A stretch of 63,969 bases of DNA, taken from positions 1 to 63,969 of the forward strand of contig JAUCBJ010001147.1 of NCBI GenBank assembly GCA_032718475.1, read 5' to 3'. Source of the DNA: Nemertoderma westbladi (lineage: Eukaryota > Xenacoelomorpha > Nemertodermatida > Nemertodermatidae). Below the pieces are notes generated by a model. That model saw only the letters and a list, made by a program, of their open reading frames with translations. It was not told the DNA's origin and did no database searches. Below are positions 20,583 to 32,872 of this stretch, one piece after another; positions within the stretch are counted from its first letter, which is position 1; every line of letters begins with the position of its first letter. The position numbers were made by a program, and so were the translations under genes.

Positions 20583-21712
20583 CACTAACTTAATCTCTAA
20601 GTTCTTCACGTGTAACGCCATCACTAACTTAATCTCTAAGTCCTTCACGTGTAACTAAGTCCTTCACGTGTAACGCCATCACTAACTTAATCTCTAAGTC
20701 CTTCACGTGTAACGCCATCCCATCACTAACATAATCTCTAAGCCCTTCACGTGTAACTAAGTCCTTCACGTGTAACGCCATCACTAACTTAATCTCTAAG
20801 TCCTTCACGTGTAACGCCACCACTAACTTAATCTCTAAGTCCTTCACGTCTAACTAAGTCCTTCACGTGTAACGCCATCACTAACTTAATCTCTAAGTCC
20901 TTCACGTGTAACACCATCCCATCACTAACGTAATCTCTAAGTCCTTCACGTGTAACGCCATCACTAACTTAATCTCTAAGTCCTTCACGTGTAACGCCAT
21001 CACTAACTTAATCTCTAAGTCCTTCACGTGTAACGCCACCACTAACTTAATCTCTAAGTCCTTCACGTCTAACTAAGTCCTTCACGTGTAACGCCATCAC
21101 TAACTTAATCTCTAAGTCCTTCACGTGTAACGCCATCACTAACTTAATCTCTAAGTCCTTCACGTGTAACGCCATCACTAACTTAATCTCTAAGTCCTTC
21201 ACGTGTAACGCCATCCCATCACTAACGTAATCTCTAAGTCCTTCACGTGTAACTAAGTCCTTCACGTGTAACGCCATCACTAACTTAATCTCTAAGTCCT
21301 TCACGTGTAACGCCACCACTAACTTAATCTCTAAGTCCTTCACGTGTAACACCATCCCATCACTAACGTAATCTCTAAGTCCTTCACGTGTAACGCCATC
21401 ACTAACTTAATCTCTAAGTCCTTCACGTGTAACGCCATCCCTAACTTAATCTCTAAGTCCTTCACGTGTAACGCCATCACTAACTTAATCTCTAAGTCCT
21501 TCACGTGTAACGCCATCCCATCACTAACGTAATCTCTAAGTCCTTCACGTGTAACTAAGTCCTTCACGTGTAACGCCATCACTAACTTAATCTCTAAGTC
21601 CTTCACGTGTAACGCCATCACTAACTTAATATGTAAGTCCTTCACGTGTAACGCCATCCCATCACTTACTTAATCTCTATGTCCTTCACGTGTAACACCA
21701 TCACTAAATTCA
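20583..21712 (+). repeat. 39-bp minisatellite with CACGTG in every unit
   Basis: About 29 units, mostly 39 bp (TCACTAACTTAATCTCTAAG, then TCCTTCACGTGTAACGCCA), with shorter units of about 17 bp and longer ones with an added CCATC. Because 39 is a multiple of three, long open frames cross it on the minus strand; their ALHVKDLEIK repeats are an artefact. The palindrome CACGTG recurs in nearly every unit. Confidence 0.95.
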
Positions 21713-23640
21713 ATCGAGAAGTTCTTACCAGACACAACACGCTTAATTCCGTTTGACAATTGTAATTGCATGACGTTGACTTTAAGAAGTACTGTTTTAG
21801 AACCGAAATAAAGAAAGGTAAACAAATTCATAAGCTTTTCCTAAACCCTTTAGGTAGTTAGTACTAAGTAATACAGACTACAACAGATAATATTACTACT
21901 GTACTACAGTAGTTTATACTAAATACTGAAAACCAGAAACCATCGACTATTGTTAAATTGACCCTGACTGCCTAATTAGTAAAAAGAGACGCCACTCGTA
22001 CTGCTAGGTATGTTCAGGCCCAACTACGTTACATGGTGGACATGTCTCAAGTGTAACGCTATTGATTGTGACAGCGTTACATGCGTTACATGATGGACAT
22101 TGAAGACATTTTTCATTAGCATGGCGTTGACTATACTGTAGTCTGTTTTGAAACTATATTAAAATCAAATATGTGATTCGATAGATCTGCGATTGCTCTT
22201 TCATATGAGGCCTGAATGGTGTCGATATGATTAGTAAAGCAAAAGTTATCGCTATTCAAAGTAGCGTTACATTGAGGACATTCCTAATGACGGTATTTTA
22301 TGTGGATTTACGTTTTCGCACAATGCTCGAGTTCTAATGAACGAATTCTTATAATTTTTTTACCTGCTGATAGCTAAATAAATCGCCGTTTAGAAATATC
22401 TCACTTGGAGATGTTGTGAATAAATATAAAAAAACCATGTCATAAAAACGAGCGTTACATGGTGGACAAAGTCCTAGTGACGGCGTAATTAATTGTTAGT
22501 AAATAGTAAATATATAAAATGGGAGTAGCTTCGGTTGAAAACCACCAATAGTATGTGAAAGAGCATTAAATTTGCTTTATTTTGATGTATGGTATGTGGA
22601 ACCTTTGCTTTCATTGCTTTAGCTCAGAAGCCAAATATTTCAAAATAATTCAATGTGACATTTCAAAAAACATGCATTTTCGATATTTGAAATGGTGTCA
22701 TTCTCTAGGTTGTGAATGGAATCTGTTGAAAATTTGCTGAAATATGAGCAGATTTCCGCTCTTCCGATTGGTATATACGTTCATGGGGTTAAATCTGTGT
22801 CGTTAGGAAATATAACCGTGCGAATGCATGGACATTTTGACATAAAAGTTTGGCCATTTTTTGTGAGAACGACCCTGCAGCAATTCCTTCTGTGAGTGTG
22901 TATACACTTCCTGAGACTTTCTGATTTTGCCCAGAAAATCAGCGGCCAGAGAGATCACAGAACGCAAATCTATTAACTTGACACTCACGTTTATACAATT
23001 CATACCATACTTTCATACTATTACAACACTTCCTGACTTTCTGATGTCTGACTGCTGACATTGCCGCACCGCATCCCATGTACTGTTTTTATGCTGTTAT
23101 AATATATTGTGGTTTGTAACATATTTTATTAATGCTAATATTGGGAGAATATTTACGAATAACCGGTAACTCTCTGGGCTTTCTTGATCATTGAGGTAAG
23201 CGGAGGGGAATACTATTCACAATTTCCTAGCTCAAGTAACAGTGGTTTGTATGAGTTTCTCCTTATATGCGAGTAAAATTGGTGACAGTTGGCAAATTAG
23301 TGTGTTTCAGTACTATTGTCAGTTGTGTGAGTATTTCCGAGTAATAATACATTTCTAAAGAATGTAAACATTTGCGTTATCTCATGACCATCTGTGGAAT
23401 TTAGTATAAGTCACAACTCTGCGTGGTATTTAAAGCGCAGCACCTGAAAGGAACTGTTGGTATTTCACTGAAAATAAACATAGCTTTTGGAGATTATATA
23501 GAAGAAAGCAATTGAATAATACAAAGTATCCTACATCTCTCTCTGCCATAGAATCCAATCTCCCACATCCAGTGGGTCATACGCCGCGCTAGATTATATT
23601 ACACATACATCGCGCTACATTATAAGACAAATAAATTAGC
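21713..23640. other. no gene seen; scattered GCGTTACATGGTGGAC words
   Basis: Words like GCGTTACATGGTGGACA appear near 22027, 22080, 22262 and 22450, all inverted relative to the GTGTAACGCC of the neighbouring array. They may be remnants of the other arm of an element that contained the array. The 22600-23640 part is featureless. Confidence 0.4.
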
Positions 23641-23695
23641 AGATTAAACTGTTAATGGTCTAAAAGCGCAAACATTAATAGATTTACAACTACTA

Positions 23696-26690
23696 CTAGG
23701 TCGAGCGAACTCGGACAGTGGAAATGAGATTCTTCCAGGCTTCTCGATTCTCCATAGTTGTCGCAATTTTGTTTCTCCCAAGTTCAGTATCCCTTTCAAG
23801 TTGATCTATATATGTTATGACCGGTCTTCCACGACTACACTTTCCACGAGTTGGTTGCCAGAGAAGTAGATCTGGTATGACCTCGTCTTTACTTCGTCAG
23901 CAGTGCCCACTGAATCTTAATCTGCGTTCACGGAGGGTGGTTGATACAGGTGGTATTGTACCATAAAGCTCGGCTTTTGTCATGTGTTGTCTCCAGCTGA
24001 TGTTTAGGGCTGCCCTTAGTAGTCTTGGGTAGCAACCATCAATTCGTTGTTCAAGTGATTTAGTCAGTGTCCACTGTCCAGTTCTCACCCCCATATAAAA
24101 ATACACTTTCCACTGTGGCTCGAAAGAACTTAGTCTTCAGGTGCCTGGAGAGATCTAATTTCCAGATGGTATCCATTTTTGATAGAGCTGCCCAAGCCTT
24201 TGCTTTCCTAACTTCTGTGTCCTTTTTGCTACTCTCTATCCATGATCCAAGGTAATGGAAGTCGTCGACCTTCCTTAGTTGATTATTATCAATGGTTGTC
24301 AAGTTTCCATCAACATTAAAGGACATGATTTCGGTCTTGGTAGCATTTATATGCAATCCATCCTCCTTAGCAGCCCTCTCCACTTTATTTAGTAGAAGCT
24401 GTGCATCTGCTAGCGTATTAGAGAGCAGGGCGATGTCATCCGTAAAGTCGGTGTCTGTCACTGTAGTTGCCGGATATCTACTACTTCTGCGTTCTTGAAG
24501 TTTGAATCCCAGATCTTCACCCTTTGTGGCCGTCCTCATTGCGTAATCCAGCACAATTACAAATAGAAATGGTGCTAATGTGTCACCTTGCAGTACGCCA
24601 GCCAGGATTGAGAAAAACTCAGTTTCACCATCTGGTGAGAGTACCTGCGCTTCTGTGTCACAATATAACAATCCAATGCCAGCAACAATTACTTCTGGTA
24701 TTCCATAAGCTCTTAGGATTTCAAGCATTGTACCTCTATGGATGGAATCAAATGCCTTCTTAAAGTCCACAAAAGTCATGACTGCGGGGAGATTCTTTGT
24801 CTTAAATCCTTCAATCAATCTCCGTAGTGCAAGTATCAGAGCTATTGTTGATCTACTTGGTCGAAATCAGTTTTGGCTCTTACACAGTAGTTTCTCTATG
24901 TGAGGTCTAATCCTATATATAATCATTTTATTGTATATTTTGGCAGCTACCACAAGCAGACAGATCCTACGATAGTTTGTTGGTATGCCGAGGTCTCATT
25001 TCTTGGGGAGAGGCTTTAGTTGACCTTTAGTCCAAATTGGTGGTGGCTTTTCCCCTTTTAACATCCGGTTGCAAACATTCAATAATGGTCTGGTTAGCAC
25101 TCCGGTTTTCCATACCTCCGCTGGGATTTCATCTAATCCACTCGCTTAATTATTAGACGTGCTTTTAATGCTTCTTTGGAGTTCGGCAGGTGTGAAGTCA
25201 CCTGTTTCTATAGGTAGTGTCTTGTCATATATTTTCCTTGTAGGTCTGACCTCGATGTTTGGTATAGGAAATATAGGTTTTCTTTTTGGAGTTATTACAG
25301 CCCTGGTGACTAAAAACAAAACAAAACAGGTTCTTTATTATCAATTAATTTCTGCCACTAGGGCCATCTTCAGGATATAATCAAAACAAAACGGACAGAA
25401 ACCACACCGACTACATACAGTTGCTTATATTTACATACATGTTACAATAAAAAAGTACATGTTTTCAACATAATGTTTTCAACATACCTACTCGATGTTT
25501 GGTGGCTGCCCAAGCAAGTTGCTGAAGTGATTATTCCACTTCCCAACACGTTCTTCAAGACTATCGGCTTTGAGGCGCCCCTTTGCACAACTTTTCTGAC
25601 TAGATACCCCATTTGCAGTTTGCCAGGTAAGTCTTGATTGTTGCTGTAGGTGAGCAGTTGTAATTGCTTCAATTTTATCCTGTATGAAATTTTCCTGGCT
25701 GTTGTTGTAGGACAATTTAAGATCGTCCTTAGCTTTCTCAACCTTGTTAATGTTTTCGGTTGTTGGTTGTTAGGTTTTAACTTTATAGGCTATCTTAAGA
25801 TCTTCTCTCTTACAAGTAACCTCAGAGTTTTGCCATGACACATACTGTTTTCGTTTGGGTTTCTGGGGGATATGCCTCTTAGCTGATTCCTTGTGGGCTG
25901 TTATTATATTCTGGTACATTGAATCAGTGGACTGGTCTTCATCCATTGATTGAAGTGCTTCAAAGCAGTTTTGAACTTCTACTGTGCAAGCATCCTTTAC
26001 AGCATTGTCAGTTCTGAGTTTCTCCCACTCATAGTTGATTTGCTTGCTTGTCCTGGGTTGGCTGGCTCTCAAACTGAGTCTGATCTCTGCAGTCACAATT
26101 CTGTGGTCCGAACCAATTAGGTTGAACGAGCTGTATGCTTCGCAGTTGATCATGCTGTTTCTCCACTTTTGTTTATAAGGATGCAATCCAGTTGTGCTTT
26201 GGTTCCATTATGGTATTGAAAGGTCCGTAGCTTCCCCTTACTCTTTTCGAATGTGTTGTTTGTTGGTATCAATTCACATTCTTCCATTAGATCTAAAAGT
26301 AAGTACCCATTTCTATTAGAACTGGTGTTATAGGTGTAACCCTTGATGTCTTGTGGGCCAATTTGCGCATTCAGGTCACCAGCAATGACTTTAACAATGT
26401 CCTTTATAAGTCCAGTCAGATCTTCATAAAACTTGACTGCTTGTTCTGGCTCTGAGGCATTGGTTGGACTGTACTACTCCACCAATTGATGCATTGGCCG
26501 AGTTTCTTACTGCTGAGCTTGTTACTAACGTCCATCCATTTCCAATGTCATTGTACTTCATGGCAGTGTCTTCATGACAAATCCGATGTTCTTGGATGCA
26601 GATGATGTCGATGTCATATTCCATTGCCAGAGCGACCATGTCACCCTGTTTGGTATGTGCTTTCAGCATGCGTGCGTTCATTGTAGCAAT
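23696..26690 (-). pseudogene. LINE endonuclease-reverse transcriptase ORF2 remnant
   Basis: The endonuclease part shows IDIICIQEHR, GDLNAQIG, AQLDCIL and SDHRIVTAEI. The reverse transcriptase part shows FVDFKKAFDSIHRG, GVLQGDTLAPFLFVIVLDY and TDFTDDIALLS; the catalytic box is FTDD instead of the usual YADD-like form. The tail has ISWRQHMTKAELYG, LRERRLRFSGHC and REAWKNLISTVRVRST, then a stop at 23696-23698. Damage includes in-frame stops after RLRFSGHC and near 24868, several frame changes (for example about 24100 and 26430) and the inserted 227 bp. Not functional. Confidence 0.8.
25264..25490 (-). mobile_element. 227-bp insert in the LINE with 13-bp TSD
   Basis: CTCGATGTTTGGT occurs on both sides (25251-25263, 25491-25503), and the LINE reading frame is collinear once the insert is ignored. 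On the minus strand it contains CTGAAGATGGCCCTAGTGGC then AGAAA and TTTTGTTTTG runs, reminiscent of the 3' parts of Penelope-like or SINE elements. Retroposition is likely from the long variable-type duplication. Confidence 0.65.
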
Positions 26691-27010
26691 CTTTAATTTT
26701 CATATTTCAACAGGTTGGTTCTTCTTTCTTCTCTGTCTTCTGTTCCAGTAGCCAATTTATCGAGTTGGGTGTACACCAGCCTGGTGTACCACTGAGGGAC
26801 GCGGTCCTTGTTGACCCGGGTGACGACCGAGCCGGTATTTCTCCTGGAGGGTTCTCATACTCATATCTTTCAGTAGCAAGAGTATACCACTTGTGGTCGC
26901 AACTCCTACAAGCGTCTTCGCAGTAGGTCGCCGTTGGTTGATTACCTTCCGCCGACCTTGTCAGCATGTCTAGCCATTGGTTGATTACCTTCCGCCTATC
27001 CATGGCCTAC

Positions 27011-28303
27011 AGCCCTGCTGCTGACTGTAGGGGTACTTTTGTTACACATTGAACCAAGTGTGCCTCCTTGGTTAGGTTACCTAACACTGATAGAGGAGCA
27101 TCCACTATAGACAGAGCGGGGCATGTATCATCTCTATTGCAGATGCGTATCAAGCCTCTGCATTCAATGGTGCCCTAGGCGCTATAGCTCTCAATGACTT
27201 ATTTAGTTGACGGGGCTAAAACCAACCCACTCTTGATCAACTAAATAATGAATAGGCTATGCTTATCGGGCCTGCCCTACTGGGCTGATAGCTACAGATA
27301 GTACCACATTACTGCTATAGTGGTAGCAGGATCTGGGGACCTGACCTGACTAGGTCTTAATAGATTTATTCTTATTGTTCCATAGGGCAAATAAAACCTT
27401 ACCATACCAGTCGGGTGGTAACCTGTAGGCCTAGCGGTACCAGTCCGGTACCGTATAACAGTATTAATTCGATTGTGACATATGTGTATATTCGTAGGCT
27501 GTTTAAGAGACTAGGGCCTGTATGTACACCCCTTATTTCTTTTATGGTTTACATATTTCTGTCAACTTTGTTTATCTGTAAGTGCAGTATTGAGCAGAAT
27601 GTGTGTAATCCTGCTCAGATTGTAGAAGTAATTTGTAGGCTGAATTGTTGTCTGATTATTGTTGGGTTTAAAGTGAAACGGTGTTGTGGGTTATTTGTCC
27701 GATAAAGTGCTAGTTAGGAAGTGGAGGCATCCATGTTATAAGGTAAATCCTCCACTGAAGAATAAGTCGTACCACGTAGTCTGGAACGCGTACTAACTAA
27801 TAATTTCATCTAACTTCATCTACTGTAGTTTATTTTAGATTTGATGGTGGTCGGTCATCTTTTCGGCTTGTGTTTTATTTAAATAATCTGTAAAGGTAGC
27901 GTAATACTTATTATTCAAAGTTTATGCAAGTAATTTACAACAATCATGTCCCTAAGTTTATTCCTGCCGTAATTCTGCTAGTTGTACATACCATAATAGT
28001 TAAAGTACTACTTCAGGACTGCTTCGAGTAGGACAGACTGGTGATTTCTTTAGCATCGTATGAATAAGACTAAATACTCCGGTTACTACTGCAGTTGCTG
28101 TGGTTCTTTTAGCTGTTCAAGTATATTTAACTACAGTTATATGTTGTACAAGTGTTAGTATCTAATCTAGGGTTTAGAGTACAGCACTTTCCTGAAATTT
28201 AATTTAGTGTGTACACAGTATATTTGTGTTGTAAAGTGGTTAATAGGTCCATTAGCGTAGGCTACGATAATTAACTTCTAGGTACAGGACACTCTGGGTA
28301 TGT
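27011..28303. other. no gene seen; small stem-loop
   Basis: Non-coding. A stem of 12 bp (TTATTTAGTTGA at 27199-27210 and its complement at 27237-27248) encloses 26 bases. The 96-codon frame at 27415-27705 has no recognisable content and was left out. Confidence 0.4.
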
Positions 28304-28926
28304 GGGGCGAGACACGTAGTCGGCGAGCCTTGGCATACGGTTCATATAGGGCAAATGGGGCATGTCCGTCTGTCTGTCTGTCCATCCGTCTGTCTGGTAA
28401 ATGTTTGAACGCGAATTTCTCTGCATCGCTGGTTCGGAATTGAACCAAACTTAGTAGGCAGGTAAGTAGTAGAGAGAAAGTTTAGAAAGTTTGTAAAGTT
28501 TGGTGAAAAATCATGCTGTCTGACGTCAGCTACGACAGATTATGTAGTTTTTAGAAAATGTTAAATTTCTCGGGAAGGCCTCATTTTCCTGAGCTGAAAT
28601 TTTGGTGGCCTGTAGAGAATCATGAAGTCTATCTTTTACGAAATTGAAAAGTTAAGACATTTAATTGGGGATCCGCTAGAGACTCAGAAGTAATGACATA
28701 GGCCTACCGGTACGGTACTGCTGTACAGTGCTGCACTGGTAAGTACGAAATTGCAGAATAACAATTTGACACCACCTAGCGGATTAATATATGATTGTAT
28801 ATCGAATGAATACATTTATAGCATGGGATATTGGGTCCAAACTAGACATGCCCCATTTGCTCTATATGAACCGTATGCCAAGGCTTGCCGACTACGACTA
28901 CGTGCTGCGCGAAGTCCCCACGAACG
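28304..28926. mobile_element. short inverted-repeat element, second copy of the family
   Basis: Ends GGGGCGAGACACGTAGTCGG (left) and TGCGCGAAGTCCCCACGAAC (right), with subterminal inverted repeats built around GAGCCTTGGCATACGGTTCA and CAAATGGGGCATGTC. Inside the left end is a TGTC microsatellite followed by AAATGTTTGAACGCGAAT. The same ends bound 3778-5316. The flanks, ATGT and GTGT, are a possible mutated 4-bp duplication. Non-coding. Confidence 0.7.
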
Positions 28927-29760
28927 TGTTTGTTTATTGTGTAGACTATAAGCCATCAGCCAGCATATCCTTATCTGGACAACCCGAATTATTGAATGCT
29001 ACTACTATGTATATTAGTTTCAAAATTCCATAAATCCCTGTAAGAACCAGAAATTCGAAGTTCTGGTTAGTAAAATTCTTTTTAAAATTACCCTTAAAAT
29101 TGTATGTGTAACTTTCGTTTATTGTTTATTTAGAGATTGTGTAATCTCAACCTGTTGTACGTATTTAAGTAATTTAGTAGTGATAAGTAACTTAGACAGT
29201 ATAAATTATTCTATTTAGTGTCTAGTAACTCTCCTTTAGGAGCGTTAATACCCTTACTGTAACTTCTGAACTCAGAGATAATAACATCTGTTTCAATATC
29301 CCATTGCGGGTATATATACACGTATCTATTAAATTGATAAAACTTTATTTAATCAGATTTCTAAACCCGTAGGCCTGTTATACACCAATTAGGTCTCGAT
29401 ATATGCTGAACCTATTGCTTGACCTCAGCAATATGTTAAAGGAAAATAATTCCTATAATCTGACTAATCAGTTATTATTTAATTATTGATAATACTGGTA
29501 CTGACAGTAAGCTTATTATATATTTATATAATTTAGGCCAGACACATATACCGGTACTCAGTGATTAATATCGGTCTTCTGTAATACTGTTATATATACT
29601 ATACATTGTATACCAGTATTTGATAAATTGTTATCTACAGTATCTATATTGTATAGAGTAGCAATACGTTATATCTGCAAGACTGACAGTTAATACTGGC
29701 TAGTATTAAGCGCACTTAACTGTTGTTATAGTAATAGGTATTCAGTCAAGATTTTAAACT
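28927..29760 (+). other. LTR-like leader of the plus-strand gag copy
   Basis: No gene. From about 29040 the sequence is homologous to the inverted leader at 35007-35857, for example the TGTTTATTTAGAGATTG region and GTTATAGTAATAGGTATTCA just before the gag ATG. This is probably the 5' LTR plus leader, but LTR ends and a primer-binding site were not pinned down. Confidence 0.5.
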
Positions 29761-32602
29761 ATGTCTGATTCTAAATACACACTGTCCGATAGCATCTTAG
29801 AACAGACAGTTTGTGAGCCAGACCAGAGTCCAGAAAGGACCTGACTGAGGTCTAAGACCCCACCGACTGTAAGACAGACTACTCCAATGGTAGTTATAAT
29901 GGAACCTAGATTAGTTGAACATCATAGGTCTATTAAAGGCACTAGAGCCCAAGTAAAGCGAGATCAAGCTGTGGTGGCAGAGCAACTACATCAGACTGAC
30001 CAGCAAGTTACCCCGACTCAATCCAGCAATCACAGCTTTAGCACAGAGGACCTGACCTTCAGTGGCCGGTCAGAGGATAGCGGAAGTAGCCTACGCCAAC
30101 CCACTCTTCTCTCTACCTGGAGGAATGCTTACTCAGATTCTTCCGGCTTTGGAGGAGCATTTAGCCGACTGGACACAAAATAGGAGATCGACAAAGCAGA
30201 ATTACGCCGGATACTCGCGGGAGGAATTGGAGTCCTTGGTGGAAACACAATGGAACTTCCCCGGACCCAGAAATCCCTTTAACTTCTCTGAAGTTCCTTA
30301 GGAAGACCTACATCTGCTAGGAGTAACTAGAGATACCAGAGACCCTGCGGTGTGGAAGAGGTTGGCATCTGGGTATGTCCAGGGATTCTTTAATTCCTTA
30401 GGACAACTGGAAACTCAGCTATTCCGAGGACAGTTGGAACCGCAAGCACAAGGATTACTTTTGTACCAAGTGCGGGAGCAGATATTAAGGATTAGACTAA
30501 TTTTGTTGGCATTCGAAGAGGCCTCCAAGAGGAGACAGGATACTTCGCTGCAGGTAGCAGTTTGGGTATGGTTTCAACGAGTAAATGACAAGGTTCAGGG
30601 AATTACCATGTGGACAGCTCAGTTAGCAGATCAACCCGTTTATGGGGAATCCACTGACACTGTTCTTTCTTATGGAGAAGGAGAGGTAGTACCCAAAGAG
30701 CAACCTAAGAGAGACGCTGTCGACATTTATTTGTCGGATTACCAACGATTCATAGGAGATCAGGAGTTAAGGAGATGTCTAGCTGGACTGCACCCTCGCA
30801 GTGAAGCAGCCAGTTACATCCTAGACACAATAGATGCGGAAATGCAAGCCACCGAGCAGTCTAAAGAGGACAAAGCAGCTCTTATAGCAGTAGAAAATGC
30901 TAGAGAAGTAAAGAGGAGATTAATTGAAGAGAAAGCTGAAGCAGCAGAGGAAAAGGCAAGAAAGAAGCTGAAGCAGCTGAGGAAAGGTCAGAGGCTACAT
31001 CTGAAGCATTGGCCCAACTGGAATTGGACACTATCCAAACCCAGCAAGAACTGATATGGAATCAAAGAGAAACGGCTCAGGCGCAACTTAGAAGTCGTTC
31101 AACTTCTAAAAGACAAGTTACCAGACTTGCCCCCCCCCCCCCTGGTAAGGAGAGAATTGGTGAGTACAGATTTAAAATCTAGCAAGTTAATAACACGGAT
31201 GGTCGAATCTGATAGGCTTCCTACTATTCTAGATGAGCCTGAAGTAGTTAAGCCTGTTGTTAAGTCTACCCCATTAGTAGAGACTCCCTTACTGTTCGAA
31301 CCGGATTCTAGATTACCTTTAGAAAGTACAAATACTCCCTGGACCAGTAGCCAAATCCTTATCTTGCAGATTGGCAGTAGACCAGCAAAACGCACGTGAA
31401 GGTTCCACCTAGGTATAGTGGTCGCATTGAATTCACATCTCCCATAGGTCGTGGGTTCAATCCTCACATGGGCCAGGGCAGTTTTCGTTTCATCAAGAAT
31501 GCTTTAAAGGGACCAGCCAGGGTGCATCTCTGCCTTGCATCCTTAAGTGGTAGCTAAATGAGTACTGGAGTTTCCCCTGGGGAGTAAAGTTCTGGAGGGA
31601 CTGCACTGGAAATAAGTTGTCAGACTTTGTGCGTAATCCCCGGCCTAGCGGCCAAAGAAAATTTACTTTACTTTACTTTAACGCAAGTCGTTCGGGCCAG
31701 GACTGTCTTCCGTCACCCCGATGGGCCATCCCGCCACGCCTTTGGCGACTCCCGCTCCAGTGGTTGAATGGATGGAGGAGGGGCGGAGGGAGATGAGCGA
31801 GCTGCTTAGGCAGCTGGCCCAAAATAAGGCCCGGTCTACTGACCAAATAAGGGATTTAGAAGGGACTGTCGGTTCCTTAAAGGGAACAGTACAAGACAAT
31901 AAAATCGAGTTGCAAGAAGTACAGCAACGAATCGCTCTAGAAAGCGATAAATTAGCAAATATAAGAAAGGGTATACCACCACCCTCTGTAACTGCATTTC
32001 AACCTCTTAGGTCTGAATCACATGCGCAAAGTGTAGAACCTACATGCATCTATACTGCTAGTGAAGTGGAAACTCCTATAGCAAATCATACTAATAATAT
32101 TAATAGACCAACTTATAATGATATCCCATATGTGCCTGATAATAATCCGAGAAATGTATTTGCGGATAATTCGATATTGAACAATACGATGGCTCAGAAG
32201 AGTTTTATGCATAAGATGGCTAGAACCAAGGCCCATCAAGCCATAAAGGTGGGAGAAGTTGTCAAGTTTAATGGAAATGAGATGAAGTGGCTGCCTTTTT
32301 ATGAATATTATAAGGACAATATACAAAACTCTGTCCTATCATACGGAGAGAAGTTGCGATTCCTCATCGAGGAATTACTAAACAACATTGAGATTTCCAT
32401 GAAAAAGCAAGAAATTTACATTAAGAGTATGTCTGTATCGTATGCTTCTACTCAATCCTCAACAGCTACGCCTCCAAAATTTCAGTCATTAATCCTGATG
32501 AATTGTTGTCATACTCTGGTCCTATTGCTGTAGAACCACGAGTGGATTCTCCTAATGGAGGCACTTGTCCAGAAGTTTCCATCTTACAGGTTGTGAATGG
32601 TG
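29761..32602 (+). pseudogene. LTR-retrotransposon gag, plus-strand copy
   Basis: Begins MSDSKYTLSDSILEQTVCEP, paralogous to the minus-strand copy at 35006. It contains the conserved RRSTKQNYAGYSREELESL, ETQWNFPGP, DPAVWKRLASGYVQGFF, a long charged coiled-coil (about 30850-31100), DEPEVVKPVV, a second coiled-coil (LEGTVGSLKGTVQDNK) and, beyond the point where the other copy is truncated, VVKFNGNEMKWLPFYEYYKD, which resembles the DUF1759-like domain of BEL/Pao gag. Stops at 29842 and 30299, frame changes near 30060 and 31000, a poly-C expansion near 31130 and a SINE insertion (31398-31679) disable it. It assembles particles around retrotransposon RNA by family. Confidence 0.75.
31398..31679 (+). 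mobile_element. tRNA-derived SINE in the gag copy
   Basis: Flanked by AACGCACGT / AACGCAAGT (31389-31397 and 31680-31688), a target duplication with one change. The head carries pol III promoter boxes: TATAGTGGTCGCA (A box) and GGGTTCAATCC (B box). The body includes CCCCGGCCTAGCGGCC, and the 3' end is a TTTAC microsatellite tail. Non-coding; transposed by a LINE in trans by class. Confidence 0.85.
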
Positions 32603-32872
32603 TTCGCGCTTTCAGACCTTTAGCAGTTTAACCTGCCAATTTTAGGTGTCCTCTTGTTTATAAATCGACTTTAGCCTATAACAAGTATTTAGTGCACATG
32701 AAGTAACATTAGCCGAAGCCAGTCTATGCGCGATCATTCACCCACAGTTAAGGGAGACTGGATTCGGGTGCTTTGAAGTTATTGCGTTGCAGACCTATGG
32801 TATTATTCGATTGATCGTTACTATATAATCTCTGACAATATTATTCACTTTCGGGGAAATATTAACAGAGGG
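32603..32872 (+). repeat. 268-bp direct repeat, copy 1
   Basis: Starts TGTTCGCGCTTTCAGACC and ends GGGGAAATATTAACAG. Nearly identical to 35858-36125 (one T/C difference noticed in GACCTAYGG). It separates the ends of the two convergent gag copies. Confidence 0.9.

Larger units (their letters stand above)
23640..27010 (-). mobile_element. RTE-like LINE retrotransposon, decayed
   Basis: About 3.4 kb on the minus strand with apurinic endonuclease followed by reverse transcriptase and a C-terminal tail, consistent with the compact RTE type. A short open stretch (27003-26707, MDRRKVINQWLDML) precedes the endonuclease. A 227-bp insert sits between endonuclease and reverse transcriptase at 25264-25490. 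Confidence 0.75.

Noticed and set aside
20629-21657. Long minus-strand frames with ALHVKDLEIK-type repeats
   Set aside because: The 39-bp unit is a multiple of three, so open frames arise automatically; no start context or non-repeat coding part.
27415-27705. 96-aa plus-strand ORF
   Set aside because: No recognisable motif, no splice or family support.
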